Counted from the stretch's first letter, positions 28,858-38,361 are shown. The stretch is 64,000 nt of DNA from Pirellulales bacterium (GCA_022844125.1 JALHMI010000022.1:1-64000), one strand, 5' to 3'. Program-made: numbers and translations. The notes: a model not told the origin generated them from the letters alone.

Positions 28858-29853
28858 TCATCGAATCTGAATATGGCGGGCGGCGTTCTCTGAGTCGCTT
28901 TCGCGCGGCTGATAATAGAGCTGAGTTGTCCGGATATCGCTGTGGCCAGCAAGCTGCTGCACTTGCTCGATCTTGGCACCGTGCTCCAGGGCGTTCGTCA
29001 ACGCGGTTTTTCGCAGTGAGTGGACGGCAACGCCTCTTCCGCTAAGCCGGTCAACATCGATGCCGGCCTGGCGGGCGTGCCCCTTCACGATCTTCCAGAT
29101 AGTTGCACGGCCGAGGTGCCGACGGAGTAAGGTCGATCGGTCCTTTGCCACGGGCCGAAAAAGCGGTCCTTCGATGTCGTCGCGAATGCCGGCAGCCTCC
29201 AGATATTCGAGCACCGACGGCGCCGCTTCAAGCAACGCTTTTCGCTGCCGCTTGTTTCCCTTCTCGCGGACTGACAGGTAATAGTCGGTGTCGGTTCGCT
29301 CGATGCTGCCGACGCACGCATTCGCCACAGCCGAACATCGCGCGGCGGTCTTGAAGAACACGAACAGCATCGCGTGATCGCGCAGTCCCTGAATCGTCGA
29401 TCGATCGGGAGCGTGCAGTAGCTTCTTGGCCTCGATCTCACTAAGCGCCGGTGTCGTGTTCTTTTCGATGCGCGGAGATTCGATCGCCTGAATGTCTCGG
29501 ACGCGCACCCACGGCAGCAGCCCGTGGCTGCCGAATTGCTGATAGGCACCGCGGAGGACAGATAGCACGCGGGCGATCGTAGTCGCACTTTGGCCGGCGC
29601 CGAGCAGCGCAGCCTTGTACATCCGGACGTGATCGCCGGTGACCTGAAGCGGACCGATGCCTTGTTCCTGCATGGTTCGCAAGAACGCGGTAAGATCGTG
29701 GCCGTATGCCTGACGGCTGTGCGGCGATAAGAGCCGATCACAAAACCACGGCAGCAATGCCGCCGCTGGATCGCCTCGACTTCCCTTCGTCTGTGCAATC
29801 GCCTTCGTCAAAAATTCTCGGATCGTTGCCTCGGTCGAAAGTCGAACGGGCAA
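28858..29853 (-). CDS. XerC/D-like tyrosine recombinase
   Basis: The 331-aa protein has an N-terminal SAM-like domain (SRQAYGHDLTAFLRTMQEQG) and a catalytic domain with the first Arg in TAARCSAV, HSLRKTALT (HxxR), GHSDIRTTQ and the nucleophile in LYYQP. Its sequence differs clearly from the tRNA-adjacent integrase. It lies mid-island and could be a resolvase for the element or the integrase of a second, nested element. Confidence 0.9.
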   Translation of the reverse strand: MPVRLSTEATIREFLTKAIAQTKGSRGDPAAALLPWFCDRLLSPHSRQAYGHDLTAFLRTMQEQGIGPLQVTGDHVRMYKAALLGAGQSATTIARVLSVLRGAYQQFGSHGLLPWVRVRDIQAIESPRIEKNTTPALSEIEAKKLLHAPDRSTIQGLRDHAMLFVFFKTAARCSAVANACVGSIERTDTDYYLSVREKGNKRQRKALLEAAPSVLEYLEAAGIRDDIEGPLFRPVAKDRSTLLRRHLGRATIWKIVKGHARQAGIDVDRLSGRGVAVHSLRKTALTNALEHGAKIEQVQQLAGHSDIRTTQLYYQPRESDSENAARHIQIR

Positions 29854-30057
29854 TTTCGGAACGGCCGAAAGATTGACGGGTAGGTTTTCTATGGGGGGAC
29901 GAACGATCGGATTTTACGTCACGGAAGAGGAAGCATAAAGCACATTATGTCGACTCATGTTGCTCATCCGGCACACTTGTGTCGTGGCGCGCGGAAAAGA
30001 TTCGCCGGAAAACAAATGTGGCGATACGGCAAGAGGGGAGCGTCTGAAGTGATCAAT

Positions 30058-31569
30058 TCAGTCCGCGTCCAAAAAGTCGTCGACTTGTGCGGCGGCGACT
30101 TCAGTGTCCGGTATCGATCCGTCAACTTGCATCATGCGCACGCGAGCATGGCCGCGTTTCTTTGCAGCCATGTTGCTCAGATGCTGCGCGAGGTCCTTGA
30201 GTGCCTGCTGGTTCTCGTTGCGAACGTCAGTCTTTTTCGGGCCAGGTGCTTGCAAGGCCTGGACTGGTGCGGCCGGCGGCTGGAACGGAATCGATGGGGG
30301 AGTGTCGGTTCGTGGACGCTTTTCGGTGATGGCGGCGGAAAAACTGTTGGCCTCCTTCACTCGCGACGTGAGTGGGCCAAGATCCCACTGGTCGGAGAGA
30401 TACCGTAGGAGACTGGTGTGATCGAGCGTCTCTTGGAACACTCCCGCCTTTACCCACGGCGACACGAGCAATGCAGGTACACGAACACCGAGTCGCGTGA
30501 AGTTGTACTCGTTGCCGAACTTATCGGGCGTGACCGCTTCTGGCGGAGATATGTGATCGTAGAAACCCCCGTGTTCGTCGTACGTAACGACGAGGAGCGT
30601 TCGATTCCAAAGCGACTCGTTGGCGCGAATCGCGTTGTACACTCTCGCGATCAACTCCTGTGCCGCGAAAATGTCGTAGGGCGGATGATCGTCGTTGGGA
30701 TCGGGTTCCAGGTACTGTGGCTCGATGAAGACATACGCGGGAAAGTCTTGCTCCGGCCCCACGACATCCTGCTCGAACTGATCCATTTTTCGGTATCGCC
30801 GTTTATTCTCCTTCCGCCACTGGTGGGACAATGCCAGCGATTGCGGCACGTCGTGAGAATAGATTCTCCACGGAATGCCCTTCTCATTCAGTCGATCATA
30901 GATCGTCGTCTGGTCGTACAGATCGTAGTTCATGATGTCCGATCCATGATCGGGCATGCGAACGATTCCAAGCGAGGTGCCAGTGTGCACGAAAAATCGA
31001 TTGGCCCACGTCGGTCCGGGCACTGACGAGAACCAGTGGTCGCAAATCGTGAAGTGATCGGCGAGCGCGTGCAACGCAGGCAGCTTGCCACGTTCGTAAT
31101 ATCCCATGATCTCGTGGAGATTCAGTGACGGTTTGTCTTTGTACGACTCCGCATAGTCAGCGACGAACGCGCCTCGATACTCTCGCACTGCCATCGCCTT
31201 GACTTCGGGTCGCGATGGCCGAAGCCAGGACCACCCAGCTGTCACGGCGGCGCGTATGACTCGACAGATTCGATGCATGCGTGTGTGGCTTCCCGGCACA
31301 AATGAATCCGCCTCGATCTGCCGGAGAACATGGGCGAGTTCGTGAAGGGGATCGGGACTCACCGATCGTGCGGTTGTGGGAGCCTGTGGTATTGGGTTGC
31401 CTGAAAGGTCAGCATTGGTTCGTGGCGGTGCGGCAGGATCGATTCCGTCCAAGTCTTTGTAGACAGACTGGTAGACGCCAAGCATCTGATCGAACGAATG
31501 GTTCTCCAGCATGAGCACGACCACGTGCTGAATCGGACTCGCTGTACCATCCTTCGTTGCTAGAGCCAT
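30058..31569 (-). CDS. Phosphoesterase family protein (phospholipase C / acid phosphatase type)
   Basis: The 503-aa protein begins MALATKDGTASPIQHVVVLM and continues LENHSFDQMLG, the signature of the PF04185 phosphoesterases. Further family motifs are the FTICDHWFSSVPGPTWANR segment and VVTYDEHGGFYDHISPP. The family hydrolyses phosphodiester or phosphomonoester bonds. No signal peptide is present, which is unusual, since most members are exported. GGGAGAG precedes ATG 31569. It is cargo-like in this island. Confidence 0.88.
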   Translation of the reverse strand: MALATKDGTASPIQHVVVLMLENHSFDQMLGVYQSVYKDLDGIDPAAPPRTNADLSGNPIPQAPTTARSVSPDPLHELAHVLRQIEADSFVPGSHTRMHRICRVIRAAVTAGWSWLRPSRPEVKAMAVREYRGAFVADYAESYKDKPSLNLHEIMGYYERGKLPALHALADHFTICDHWFSSVPGPTWANRFFVHTGTSLGIVRMPDHGSDIMNYDLYDQTTIYDRLNEKGIPWRIYSHDVPQSLALSHQWRKENKRRYRKMDQFEQDVVGPEQDFPAYVFIEPQYLEPDPNDDHPPYDIFAAQELIARVYNAIRANESLWNRTLLVVTYDEHGGFYDHISPPEAVTPDKFGNEYNFTRLGVRVPALLVSPWVKAGVFQETLDHTSLLRYLSDQWDLGPLTSRVKEANSFSAAITEKRPRTDTPPSIPFQPPAAPVQALQAPGPKKTDVRNENQQALKDLAQHLSNMAAKKRGHARVRMMQVDGSIPDTEVAAAQVDDFLDAD

Positions 31570-31654
31570 TGGGCTCTCCCGGAAATAGAACGGATCAATC
31601 AATGCGAGCGAGAATTATCGCCCGCTATCTGGTGCCAGTCCATTGCTCGACAGT

Positions 31655-31730
31655 AAAAAGGCCCTCACGTTGAGGGCCGTAGTGCAAGAAGCCGCTGGGG
31701 CTTCGTGCTGCACAATTCAGCATTTCTGGG
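31655..31730 (-). repeat. Tandem-hairpin 3' module, copy A
   Basis: On the minus strand the region reads a short coding end (LAAAQKC stop), a GAAGCC/GGCTTC hairpin and a GGCCCTCA/TGAGGGCC hairpin (31660-31678) with T5. A related copy lies at 33115-33186. Copy A has no full gene upstream and may be a relic. Confidence 0.6.
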
Positions 31731-31784
31731 CAGCGGCGAGGCCGCCGGCCACACTTAGGCCGCGGGCAGAATCTCCGCCCCCAA

Positions 31785-31808
31785 TAAAGCCCCGTACGAA
31801 GACGGGGC
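31785..31808 (-). terminator. Intrinsic terminator
   Basis: GCCCCGT/ACGGGGC with a 6-nt loop and a short T-rich tail on the minus strand; it follows the 122-aa gene by 18 bp. Confidence 0.7.
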
Positions 31809-31826
31809 AAATTGTGACGCGATCCG

Positions 31827-32195
31827 TCACGCACAGTGATGGCAGCGTTTGTGCTGCTCAGAGGATTCCAGGCTGGGCCGGACTTCACAAGCCCACTCAA
31901 CTTCAAGGCCGATCTCGCCGGCGAGTACCCGGCAGATAAATTCGAGCAGTCGCTCCTCAGTCATCCACGACGCCGTGATGCTTTCGAGTTGGATGTAGGG
32001 AGCCTCGGGCATTGCCGGCCTTTTGAGAACTGCATACTCGGCGGCTCCATCTTCGGATGTGGCGTCATTGAGGAAAAGATAGTCGCCGATCTCGAAGGCG
32101 GTGCACAGGCACCACGTCGAACTAGCAAGTTTGATGGCGAGGTCTTCCGGCGTCGCGATCGGGAAAATGCACCAAGTTCGCAATGTGTTCATCAT
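31827..32195 (-). CDS. Hypothetical protein, 122 aa
   Basis: It begins MMNTLRTWCIFPIATPEDLA and ends HKRCHHCA, a possible metal-binding tail. AAAGGAGACG precedes ATG 32195. The start overlaps the stop of the preceding 81-aa gene by 4 bp (ATGA), so the two are translationally coupled. No family was recognised. Confidence 0.6.
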   Translation of the reverse strand: MMNTLRTWCIFPIATPEDLAIKLASSTWCLCTAFEIGDYLFLNDATSEDGAAEYAVLKRPAMPEAPYIQLESITASWMTEERLLEFICRVLAGEIGLEVEWACEVRPSLESSEQHKRCHHCA

Positions 32196-32437
32196 GGCAC
32201 GTCTCCTTTCAACGCTCGTTTACGGGCCTCGCGAACTTTGCTCAGCGCCGCCATACAAACGAAGTGCGCCACGGCTCGGTGCCACCCACGGCCGAGAGCC
32301 TTTGGCCCAAGAGTCTGCGGCGGGAAGCCGCGTTTGCCGAGCCACCCCAAAAGGTTTTCTGCACTAGCTTCTACCTCATCCCAGCTGCGCCGCTTCAGCG
32401 CCTGGAATAACTCACGCAAGGTTTCGTCAGGGTCCAT
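32192..32437 (-). CDS. Hypothetical protein, 81 aa
   Basis: The helical, charged protein begins MDPDETLRELFQALKRRSWD and ends in EARKRALKGDVP. GGAGGACAG lies upstream of ATG 32437. The open frame continues far upstream to 33127, but that part is antisense to another gene and rich in Cys and His, so it is not used. It heads a two-gene operon. Confidence 0.6.
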   Translation of the reverse strand: MDPDETLRELFQALKRRSWDEVEASAENLLGWLGKRGFPPQTLGPKALGRGWHRAVAHFVCMAALSKVREARKRALKGDVP

Positions 32438-32800
32438 GTCTGTCCTCCGGTGAATGAAATGAGCGAGCAGAACGCTGCGGTTCCCTACCCGATTAGGCAA
32501 GGTGGAGGACGATAGACCTGATATGCGTTGCCGACAACTACTTTCGGCAGGCTTAGGTCGCTCCGACTGCGAGCAGCAAAATGGGTGGCCTACAAAACAA
32601 CACACAGGTTCGGTGCGGGAAAAAAGGGTAGTGGATCGAGGTCGGAACGGCACGCGGAACGGTGCTCCATAAAGCACTCCGCATAAAGGAACCCCATTTG
32701 CTGGCCAGAATGGGCAGACAGTGATAGCGTAGCGGACCTTTTTGGCATGTCGCCAAGAAGGAGCGATTGCTTCCTTCACTTCACAGATTGGAGAATTCCG
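32438..32800. other. Divergent regulatory gap
   Basis: These 363 bp separate two divergent small genes and probably carry both promoters. No hairpin or repeat of note was seen. Confidence 0.35.
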
Positions 32801-33046
32801 ATGGCAGAAAAGAAGAAGCCCGAACGTATTTACCGAGTCGGGGACGTATCGGCATCGATCTTCGTGCAAGAGGCCGGCAATGATCGAGTGTTTCGAACGG
32901 TCAGTCTGCAGAAGAGCTACATGGCGGACGGCGAACGTCAGTACACGAGCTCGCTGTCGATGGCTGAACTTCCGGCGGCGATCGAGGTTCTGCGAATGGC
33001 GCTCAGCTATGTCGCCGACGAAAAGGAAGAAGCCGTCGTCGTGTAG
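32801..33046 (+). CDS. Hypothetical protein, 81 aa
   Basis: The protein reads MAEKKKPERIYRVGDVSASI, then FRTVSLQKSYMADGERQYTS and a C-terminal helix. The alternating strand pattern suggests a small beta-rich fold, and similar small proteins occur on planctomycete mobile elements as far as I recall. GGAG lies 8 bp before ATG 32801. Function unknown. Confidence 0.6.
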   Translation: MAEKKKPERIYRVGDVSASIFVQEAGNDRVFRTVSLQKSYMADGERQYTSSLSMAELPAAIEVLRMALSYVADEKEEAVVV

Positions 33047-33114
33047 ATGCGATGGAGGGACATCGCAACAGGACGGTGGGCAGCAATGCCTACCGTTCTT
33101 TTGAGAACACAGAG

Positions 33115-33186
33115 AAAAGGCCCTCACGAATGAGGGCCGGAAAATGCAAGAAGCCGCAAGGGCTTCAAGTGGTGCGATTCAGCACT
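33115..33186 (-). repeat. Tandem-hairpin 3' module, copy B
   Basis: Same order as copy A: a coding end with LAACRKC stop, a hairpin around GAAGCCC...GCGGCTTC, then GGCCCTCA/TGAGGGCC and a T-run on the minus strand. It terminates the 178-aa gene. Confidence 0.65.
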
Positions 33187-33715
33187 TCCGACACGCGGCG
33201 AGCCAGAGATTCGGCCTATACTCAGTACTGCGAAGCTCACAAACGCGCACGCGGCCATTTGTGACTGCGAGCCCGAAGCCATACGACACCTTGCCAGTGC
33301 TTTGGTCTGCACAGCGGCAGTAGTCGTTGTCGCCGCAATCCAGCAGATCTTTGCCTGTCTTCGCTAGGTGGACGACGAGTGCCGTGGCCACGATGACGAT
33401 CGGTGCGGGTTGCCAGCGGTCGAGCGATCCGAGATGAGCAAACTGCTCGCCCCAATCTTTATTGCTCGACTCCGGGACGGGAAGGAGGAGGCGGTAGTAG
33501 CCGGGGGCGACCACCCGAAACATGTTGTCAAACCTGTATTCGCGGCTAATGTGTTTTTCTCCGGCGGGAAAGCGGCGGAGTTGATCAAAGGTCCACCCGC
33601 CGTAGTAGATGACGATGTGCCCACTCACCGGCTTTGCGATCAACGTATTGCCTGAGAGGATGCCGGTGACTGTATTAGCGTCATACAGGAGTCCAGCCTT
33701 TTGCGAGGTTTTCAT
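33179..33715 (-). CDS. Hypothetical protein, 178 aa
   Basis: It begins MKTSQKAGLLYDANTVTGIL. A central hydrophobic strand region includes APIVIVATALVVHLA, followed by a Cys-bearing part (DCGDNDYCRCADQ) and a final AACRKC. AAGGAG precedes ATG 33715. No family was recognised. The Cys-rich end and the paired-hairpin terminator are shared with a relic at 31.7 kb. Confidence 0.55.
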   Translation of the reverse strand: MKTSQKAGLLYDANTVTGILSGNTLIAKPVSGHIVIYYGGWTFDQLRRFPAGEKHISREYRFDNMFRVVAPGYYRLLLPVPESSNKDWGEQFAHLGSLDRWQPAPIVIVATALVVHLAKTGKDLLDCGDNDYCRCADQSTGKVSYGFGLAVTNGRVRVCELRSTEYRPNLWLAACRKC

Positions 33716-33991
33716 CGAGAAGCTCCTTCGTAGAAGCGTCCAATCCGTGGACGTGCGGGCTTCTCTCAGAAGTGAGACAAGCGCGCTGGGCGTGAAACGC
33801 GCGCAGGGTGCTTGCCTCAAGCTGAATCGTGCCGATGCTCGGAAAGAACATCGACGGTACGGTGCACCTATTCGCGCCTTCTGTCAATTCTATTCGCTTC
33901 TGCTTCTTCGGCAGTCGGGCATAGTGCTCGGCCGGATTTCAGGGATGTTCCTTGGCCGGATGTTGTTCCATTACACCGAAGGAGGATCGTC

Positions 33992-34759
33992 ATGATCCAA
34001 AGCAATCTGGTGCTCCATCGTGGGGCGCGTGAGGTCACACTGGACGAACTGGATGCAGTGCCACTGCCGCCAAGCACGTCGACGTACTTTCCCGTCGCGC
34101 ACGGGACGGTACTGAATCGTGTAACCGAAACGTTGACTGGCGCGGGTTTCGGCATCGAATCGATGCAACTCTCGCTTGCGCGCGACAGTGCCCGGTTCTT
34201 CGGAACACTGACGCTGAAAAACAAGCTCAGCAATGATGCTTGTCTGGCCGTGGGAGTTCGCAACTCCACGGACAAGAGTTTTCCGATCGGCCTGGTATGT
34301 GGCTCACGCGTGTTCGTGTGCGACAACCTCGCGTTCAGTTCCGAGATTGTCATCGCTCGGCGCCACACGAGGTTTGGAGCTGATCGCTTCAACGAAGCGG
34401 TGTCCAATGCCGTCGTCGGACTCCGCGAGTACCAAGTGTCGGCGCAACAACGGATTGCCCAGCTTCAGAACTGGGAACTGTCGCCACTCGAAGCGGACTC
34501 CTTGCTGCTCAAGTCGTGCGAAACCGGCACGGTCTCGTGGAGGATGCTGCCGGCGGTGATCGCCGCCTGGCGGAATCCTGCGCACGTTGAGTTTCAGCCG
34601 AGGACGGGTTGGTCCCTCTTGAACGCCTATACCGGCGTGTTGAAAGATCGCCAGAAGTCGTCCCCGCAAGAGGCTGCGATGCAAACGATCCGATTGCAGC
34701 GACTCCTCAGTCCTCCGGACGTTATCGACGTCGATTCGACGCCGGTAATTGCCGGCTAG
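33992..34759 (+). CDS. DUF932 domain protein
   Basis: The 255-aa product resembles DUF932/phage-plasmid-like proteins: GTLTLKNKLSNDACLAVGVR, NSTDKSFPIGLVCGSRVFVC and DNLAFSSEIVIARRHTR follow in order. Such genes are common on plasmids and phages; the biochemical role is unknown. GAAGGAGGATCGTC gives a strong ribosome site before ATG 33992. A terminator follows. Confidence 0.8.
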   Translation: MIQSNLVLHRGAREVTLDELDAVPLPPSTSTYFPVAHGTVLNRVTETLTGAGFGIESMQLSLARDSARFFGTLTLKNKLSNDACLAVGVRNSTDKSFPIGLVCGSRVFVCDNLAFSSEIVIARRHTRFGADRFNEAVSNAVVGLREYQVSAQQRIAQLQNWELSPLEADSLLLKSCETGTVSWRMLPAVIAAWRNPAHVEFQPRTGWSLLNAYTGVLKDRQKSSPQEAAMQTIRLQRLLSPPDVIDVDSTPVIAG

Positions 34760-34785
34760 ATCGGCCGATCCATGGATGGAGCGGC

Positions 34786-34815
34786 GCCCTCAGTCAGCAA
34801 TGACTGAGGGCTTTT
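34786..34815 (+). terminator. Intrinsic terminator of the DUF932 gene
   Basis: GCCCTCAGTCA/TGACTGAGGGC, an 11-bp stem with a 4-nt loop and TTTT tail. Confidence 0.85.
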
Positions 34816-34839
34816 CAGAAACGACGCTGGAATCTGCCT

Positions 34840-35199
34840 CTACGAGATCTCAAGCGTCGCCTTCAGGCAGTCGTTGATCTGCTGCATCGAAGCGGCCGGC
34901 AAGCTACCAATCTTGCGAAAAAGAAGTTGCTGCTCGACGGTCAACAAGTTCTCGCACGTGATTGCGGATAGATGCAAGACTCCCGCGGCGTTGCCTTCCG
35001 GTGTGGCGGGATCGAGCAGATACTGCGTCGGCTCCTGCTTGGCCCGCTGCGTGGTGCGGGTAATCATCGCGACGATTGTGTTCGTCAGCCGAGAGTTATT
35101 CTTGTCGGCCTGCACGATCAAAGCGGGCCGCACTTTGGTTCCACGGCCGGAGCTGAACGGATAGTTCAAGAGAACGACATCGCCGCGTGAGACCGTCAT
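34840..35199 (-). CDS. Type II toxin of the MazF/PemK family
   Basis: The 119-aa protein has the hallmark start RGDVVLLNYPFSSGRGTKVRPALIV, then NTIVAMITRTT and LHLSAITCENLLTV. MazF/PemK toxins are sequence-specific RNases that inhibit translation. The ATG overlaps the stop of the upstream antitoxin-like gene by 4 bp. Confidence 0.9.
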   Translation of the reverse strand: MTVSRGDVVLLNYPFSSGRGTKVRPALIVQADKNNSRLTNTIVAMITRTTQRAKQEPTQYLLDPATPEGNAAGVLHLSAITCENLLTVEQQLLFRKIGSLPAASMQQINDCLKATLEIS

Positions 35200-35465
35200 T
35201 GGTTTTTACGGTGAGCGTCGTAGTCGTTGTAGTCGTCCATGGCCGGATCATCCCAGCCGGCGGCTGCGGCGACTTTGTCCTGGATCGGATACGTTTCACG
35301 AATGTCGAACGTATCGTCACCGAGCAACGCGCGAATCTTCTGATAGGTGCCATCCGGAACGAGCACCCATTTCTCCTGCGTGTTGGCATCCACGACGTAG
35401 ACCGGCTCGCCGGGCTGCTGCTCGTTGATTGCCTGCCGCTGTTCGTTACTCAACTTAGGAGTCAT
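35196..35465 (-). CDS. Antitoxin partner of the MazF/PemK toxin
   Basis: The 89-aa acidic protein begins MTPKLSNEQRQAINEQQPGE and has PVYVVDANTQEKWVLVPDG, then a flexible DDYNDYDAHRKNQ tail that would fold on the toxin. The role is inferred from position and the coupled ATGA junction. It is not a MazE AbrB-type fold; a similar N terminus recurs at 61437-61676. Confidence 0.75.
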   Translation of the reverse strand: MTPKLSNEQRQAINEQQPGEPVYVVDANTQEKWVLVPDGTYQKIRALLGDDTFDIRETYPIQDKVAAAAGWDDPAMDDYNDYDAHRKNQ

Positions 35466-35584
35466 ACCCCTATTTTAGCACAAAAAAGCCAACCAAGGCT
35501 AGACGGACGCACGGCGTGCAGGCATGTTGTGGACGCAGAATGGCCCTTGTGCTGAGAGCCAAAATGCTACGAATTCCGGGCGTG

Positions 35585-35599
35585 GTTTCCCGGGGAAAC
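35585..35599. promoter_or_regulatory. 15-bp palindrome, possible partition or DNA-binding site
   Basis: GTTTCCCGGGGAAAC is a 7+1+7 inverted repeat 48 bp downstream of the TraD-like gene. The same 15-mer, in opposite orientation, occurs at 62828-62842 next to parB. Confidence 0.35.
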
Positions 35600-35647
35600 A
35601 TTCGCCGCCCTTGGCTTACCGACGCCATAAACGCGCAAATTCAATCA

Positions 35648-37939
35648 TCATGCGAGAGCTTCCGCCAGGTGACGATCGACTTGCCGTGCCGGCTTCGTGT
35701 AGCGGTGGTGGGATGTTCGCCGGAGTGTGTCAGGGGATTGCTCATCGCCACGACGTTTCGCAGGCGGCAGGGTTCGCACCGAGAACGGCGAGCTCGGCAC
35801 GCCGTCTGTGAGCATGCGCACGTACGCTTGATACTTCGGGAGGGCGAGCAGATCCGAGCGGAGCAGGCCGCCGCCGAACTCGTTCGCCATGATCTCTGCA
35901 TCGTGCTGCGATAGCTGAAACGCAACGGTTGTTCCGACGTTGCCGAACAGGCTGGCTCGCGTCAGCTCATCGAGCTGATCCAGAAACTGCGTCGCTACGG
36001 TGAGGGAGAGGCGATACTTTCGTGCCTCAGAGAACGCCGAAGAAAAGGCGTCGGTTGTAAACGAACTGAACTCATCGATATAGGCGAAGAAATCCCGGCG
36101 GTTCTCTTCCGTCGTGTCCGCTCGACTCATCGCCGCGAGTTGGATCGCCGTGACAAGCAAGGATCCGAGCAGCTCACTGGCGTCGCTGCCCACCTTTCCC
36201 TTCGAGAGGTTTACGATCAGGATCTTCCCTGCGTCCATCGTCTGTCGAAGGTCCAGCGTGCTGGCTGATTGCCCGACGATGTTCCTGAGAACCGGGCTAC
36301 TAATGAAGTGCCCAATCTTGTTGAGTACCGGGGAAATAGCTTCGCCGCGGAGTCGCGTCGGCATCTCGGCAAATTCTCGTTCCCAGAAGCGACGCACGGC
36401 CGGATCGCTCACATACTTCATCACGCCGTCCCGATAGTCATCGTCACCGAGCAGCGGCAGAATCTGCACGAGCGATGAGCCGGGGACTTCAAGGAGTGCC
36501 AGGAGCGCATTTCGCAAAATATGCTCCAGCCGCGGTCCCCACATCGTGCCGTAAATCTTCTTGAACGACGACACCAGGCCCGAGGCGACGAGCGGCCGTT
36601 GTGCCGGATCGGCACAAGCGAGCAGATTGAAGGAGAGCGGGTGCGACGCGTCGCCGACGTCGAAGAGCACGACATCGTTCGTTCGGCTGCGGGGAATCAA
36701 CGCCAAGAGCGAATCGGCTAGGTCGCCATGCGGTTCGATGCACGCGACACCGTGGCCGGCTTGGATGTCCGCCACGAGCAGATTCTGAAGTAAGGTCGTT
36801 TTTCCGGTGCCGGTCTTCCCGATGATGGCGAGGTGCCGGCGGCGATCGTCGACGCCCAGGCTGACTGGATCCCGCTGCGAGCGGAACTGCGTGCGGGCGA
36901 AGCACACCTGATCCGATCGATCGCCGCGTGCGGCCAGTCCCTTCGGTGGTGCAAACTCGCGACTCTCCACCTGGGCCAGGCGTGGAACGCGAACGGTATC
37001 GTTCGGCGGATGGAACAGCGTCGCCACTTCCTCGCACGACAGCAGAAACACGGGACCGAGTCGACGCGATTGATGCGGTTTTCCGATCTGAAAGGATCCG
37101 GTCCTAGGTGAGTTGAAATGCCCGAGACTTCCGGCCAGCTGGTGCAGCCGCTCTCGCACCTGGTCGCGCTCTGCCACCGGCGCCGCAAGCGACACCCGGA
37201 GCCGGGCCTCGAACAGTTGCCGCCCCAACTTATCGGACGCCGATTGCAGGTCCTCCTCTCTTTCGTGGAGTCTGGATCCCGAGACACTGAGCATGCTGCG
37301 TGACGCTTGATCGGTCGCCCTCCGGGCGGGAATCGAAAGCACCCGAGCAGTCAGTCGTCGCCAGAGCGTTGGCGAGAGAGCTGCCTTGGCATAGAACTCG
37401 GCGAGCCGGGGCTTGGATCGAAAGAACGGATGATCGAGTCGGCGCAGCGTGCGTCTCGCTTGTGCCGGCCTTCTGCGATCGGCCGGACGCACCACAAGCT
37501 CTAGCCGACCGGTGAACCCGTCACGCTGCAAATGATCGAGCGTCGTGAGAATGCCCATCAGCGGATCCGCAGTGAGACGATTCAACGCGTCCTCGAATTG
37601 CCCGTAGCGTCGGCACGGAAACAGATCCGGAGTGAGCATCAGATCGATGCTCCAGGATTCAAAGTCCTTGGGACTTTCGAGAGCACCGGCCGACAGCCGG
37701 TCTAACGTGCAATCGGGATAGTTCGCGTAGAACTGCTCTTCGACGACTGGTCGCATGACATTCTGGCCTGCGACGAACAGCCCCACTCCCTCCTCGTGGA
37801 TGCCGAACATCAAACGCAGCGGCAATCGCCGGACGTTGGCTTGGTGGAAGGCGGCGAAAGCCTGCTCGGCATACAGCGGACCACGATCGTTGCTCGCCGG
37901 CGTTCGGATTCTGAGGAGCACCGCGGAAGCATAGCACAC
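35648..37939 (-). CDS. TraD-like type IV coupling ATPase
   Basis: The 763-aa protein has IIGKTGTGKTTLLQNLL (Walker A, near residue 380), ACIEPHGDLADSLLALIP and a Walker B in FFAYIDEFSSFTTD (near 620), followed by ATQFLDQL. This matches DUF87/TraD-type motor proteins that pump DNA in conjugation. The N-terminal 300 residues have no recognisable membrane helices, so membrane anchoring is unclear. No relaxase or full mating-pair genes are visible, so the island may be mobilised rather than self-transmissible. Confidence 0.85.
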   Translation of the reverse strand: MCYASAVLLRIRTPASNDRGPLYAEQAFAAFHQANVRRLPLRLMFGIHEEGVGLFVAGQNVMRPVVEEQFYANYPDCTLDRLSAGALESPKDFESWSIDLMLTPDLFPCRRYGQFEDALNRLTADPLMGILTTLDHLQRDGFTGRLELVVRPADRRRPAQARRTLRRLDHPFFRSKPRLAEFYAKAALSPTLWRRLTARVLSIPARRATDQASRSMLSVSGSRLHEREEDLQSASDKLGRQLFEARLRVSLAAPVAERDQVRERLHQLAGSLGHFNSPRTGSFQIGKPHQSRRLGPVFLLSCEEVATLFHPPNDTVRVPRLAQVESREFAPPKGLAARGDRSDQVCFARTQFRSQRDPVSLGVDDRRRHLAIIGKTGTGKTTLLQNLLVADIQAGHGVACIEPHGDLADSLLALIPRSRTNDVVLFDVGDASHPLSFNLLACADPAQRPLVASGLVSSFKKIYGTMWGPRLEHILRNALLALLEVPGSSLVQILPLLGDDDYRDGVMKYVSDPAVRRFWEREFAEMPTRLRGEAISPVLNKIGHFISSPVLRNIVGQSASTLDLRQTMDAGKILIVNLSKGKVGSDASELLGSLLVTAIQLAAMSRADTTEENRRDFFAYIDEFSSFTTDAFSSAFSEARKYRLSLTVATQFLDQLDELTRASLFGNVGTTVAFQLSQHDAEIMANEFGGGLLRSDLLALPKYQAYVRMLTDGVPSSPFSVRTLPPAKRRGDEQSPDTLRRTSHHRYTKPARQVDRHLAEALA

Positions 37940-38019
37940 GGACTTGGGCGTATTGGAGCGTCACGTTCGCTATGCGTTCGGCGAGCCATGCGACGATGTT
38001 GCAATTTGGAGAATGCATT

Positions 38020-38280
38020 CTAATTCACGTGCCATTCGCGCCATGGCAAACGGTTCACGGAAATTCTCGTCAAAAAGTTGACGATATCAGGACGGCCGAA
38101 ATACGTCGGTCGGCCCCTGCCGTCTTGCTCCATCAGGACGACAGGCACTCCACCGAAATGTGGAGAGAAGGCAGCTTGGGTCTTGCGAGCCTCAACGGAA
38201 TTATTCGTCGCGCCGGATCGGACGCAGACGACAGCGAAGCTTACACCCTGTTCCTTGACCAGCGCAGCATCAATCATCAT
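38020..38280 (-). CDS. Hypothetical protein, 86 aa
   Basis: The protein begins MMIDAALVKEQGVSFAVVCV and includes FGGVPVVLMEQDGRGRPTYF. It might be a small ligand-binding fold. An AGGA site precedes ATG 38280. No family was recognised. Confidence 0.5.
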   Translation of the reverse strand: MMIDAALVKEQGVSFAVVCVRSGATNNSVEARKTQAAFSPHFGGVPVVLMEQDGRGRPTYFGRPDIVNFLTRISVNRLPWREWHVN

Positions 38281-38361
38281 TGGTCTAATTCCTGAAAATA
38301 GCTGCGACCAGGGCGCGCGCCGGCCACGATGTACCGTCGCCGCCCTCGTCACAGACAGCGG

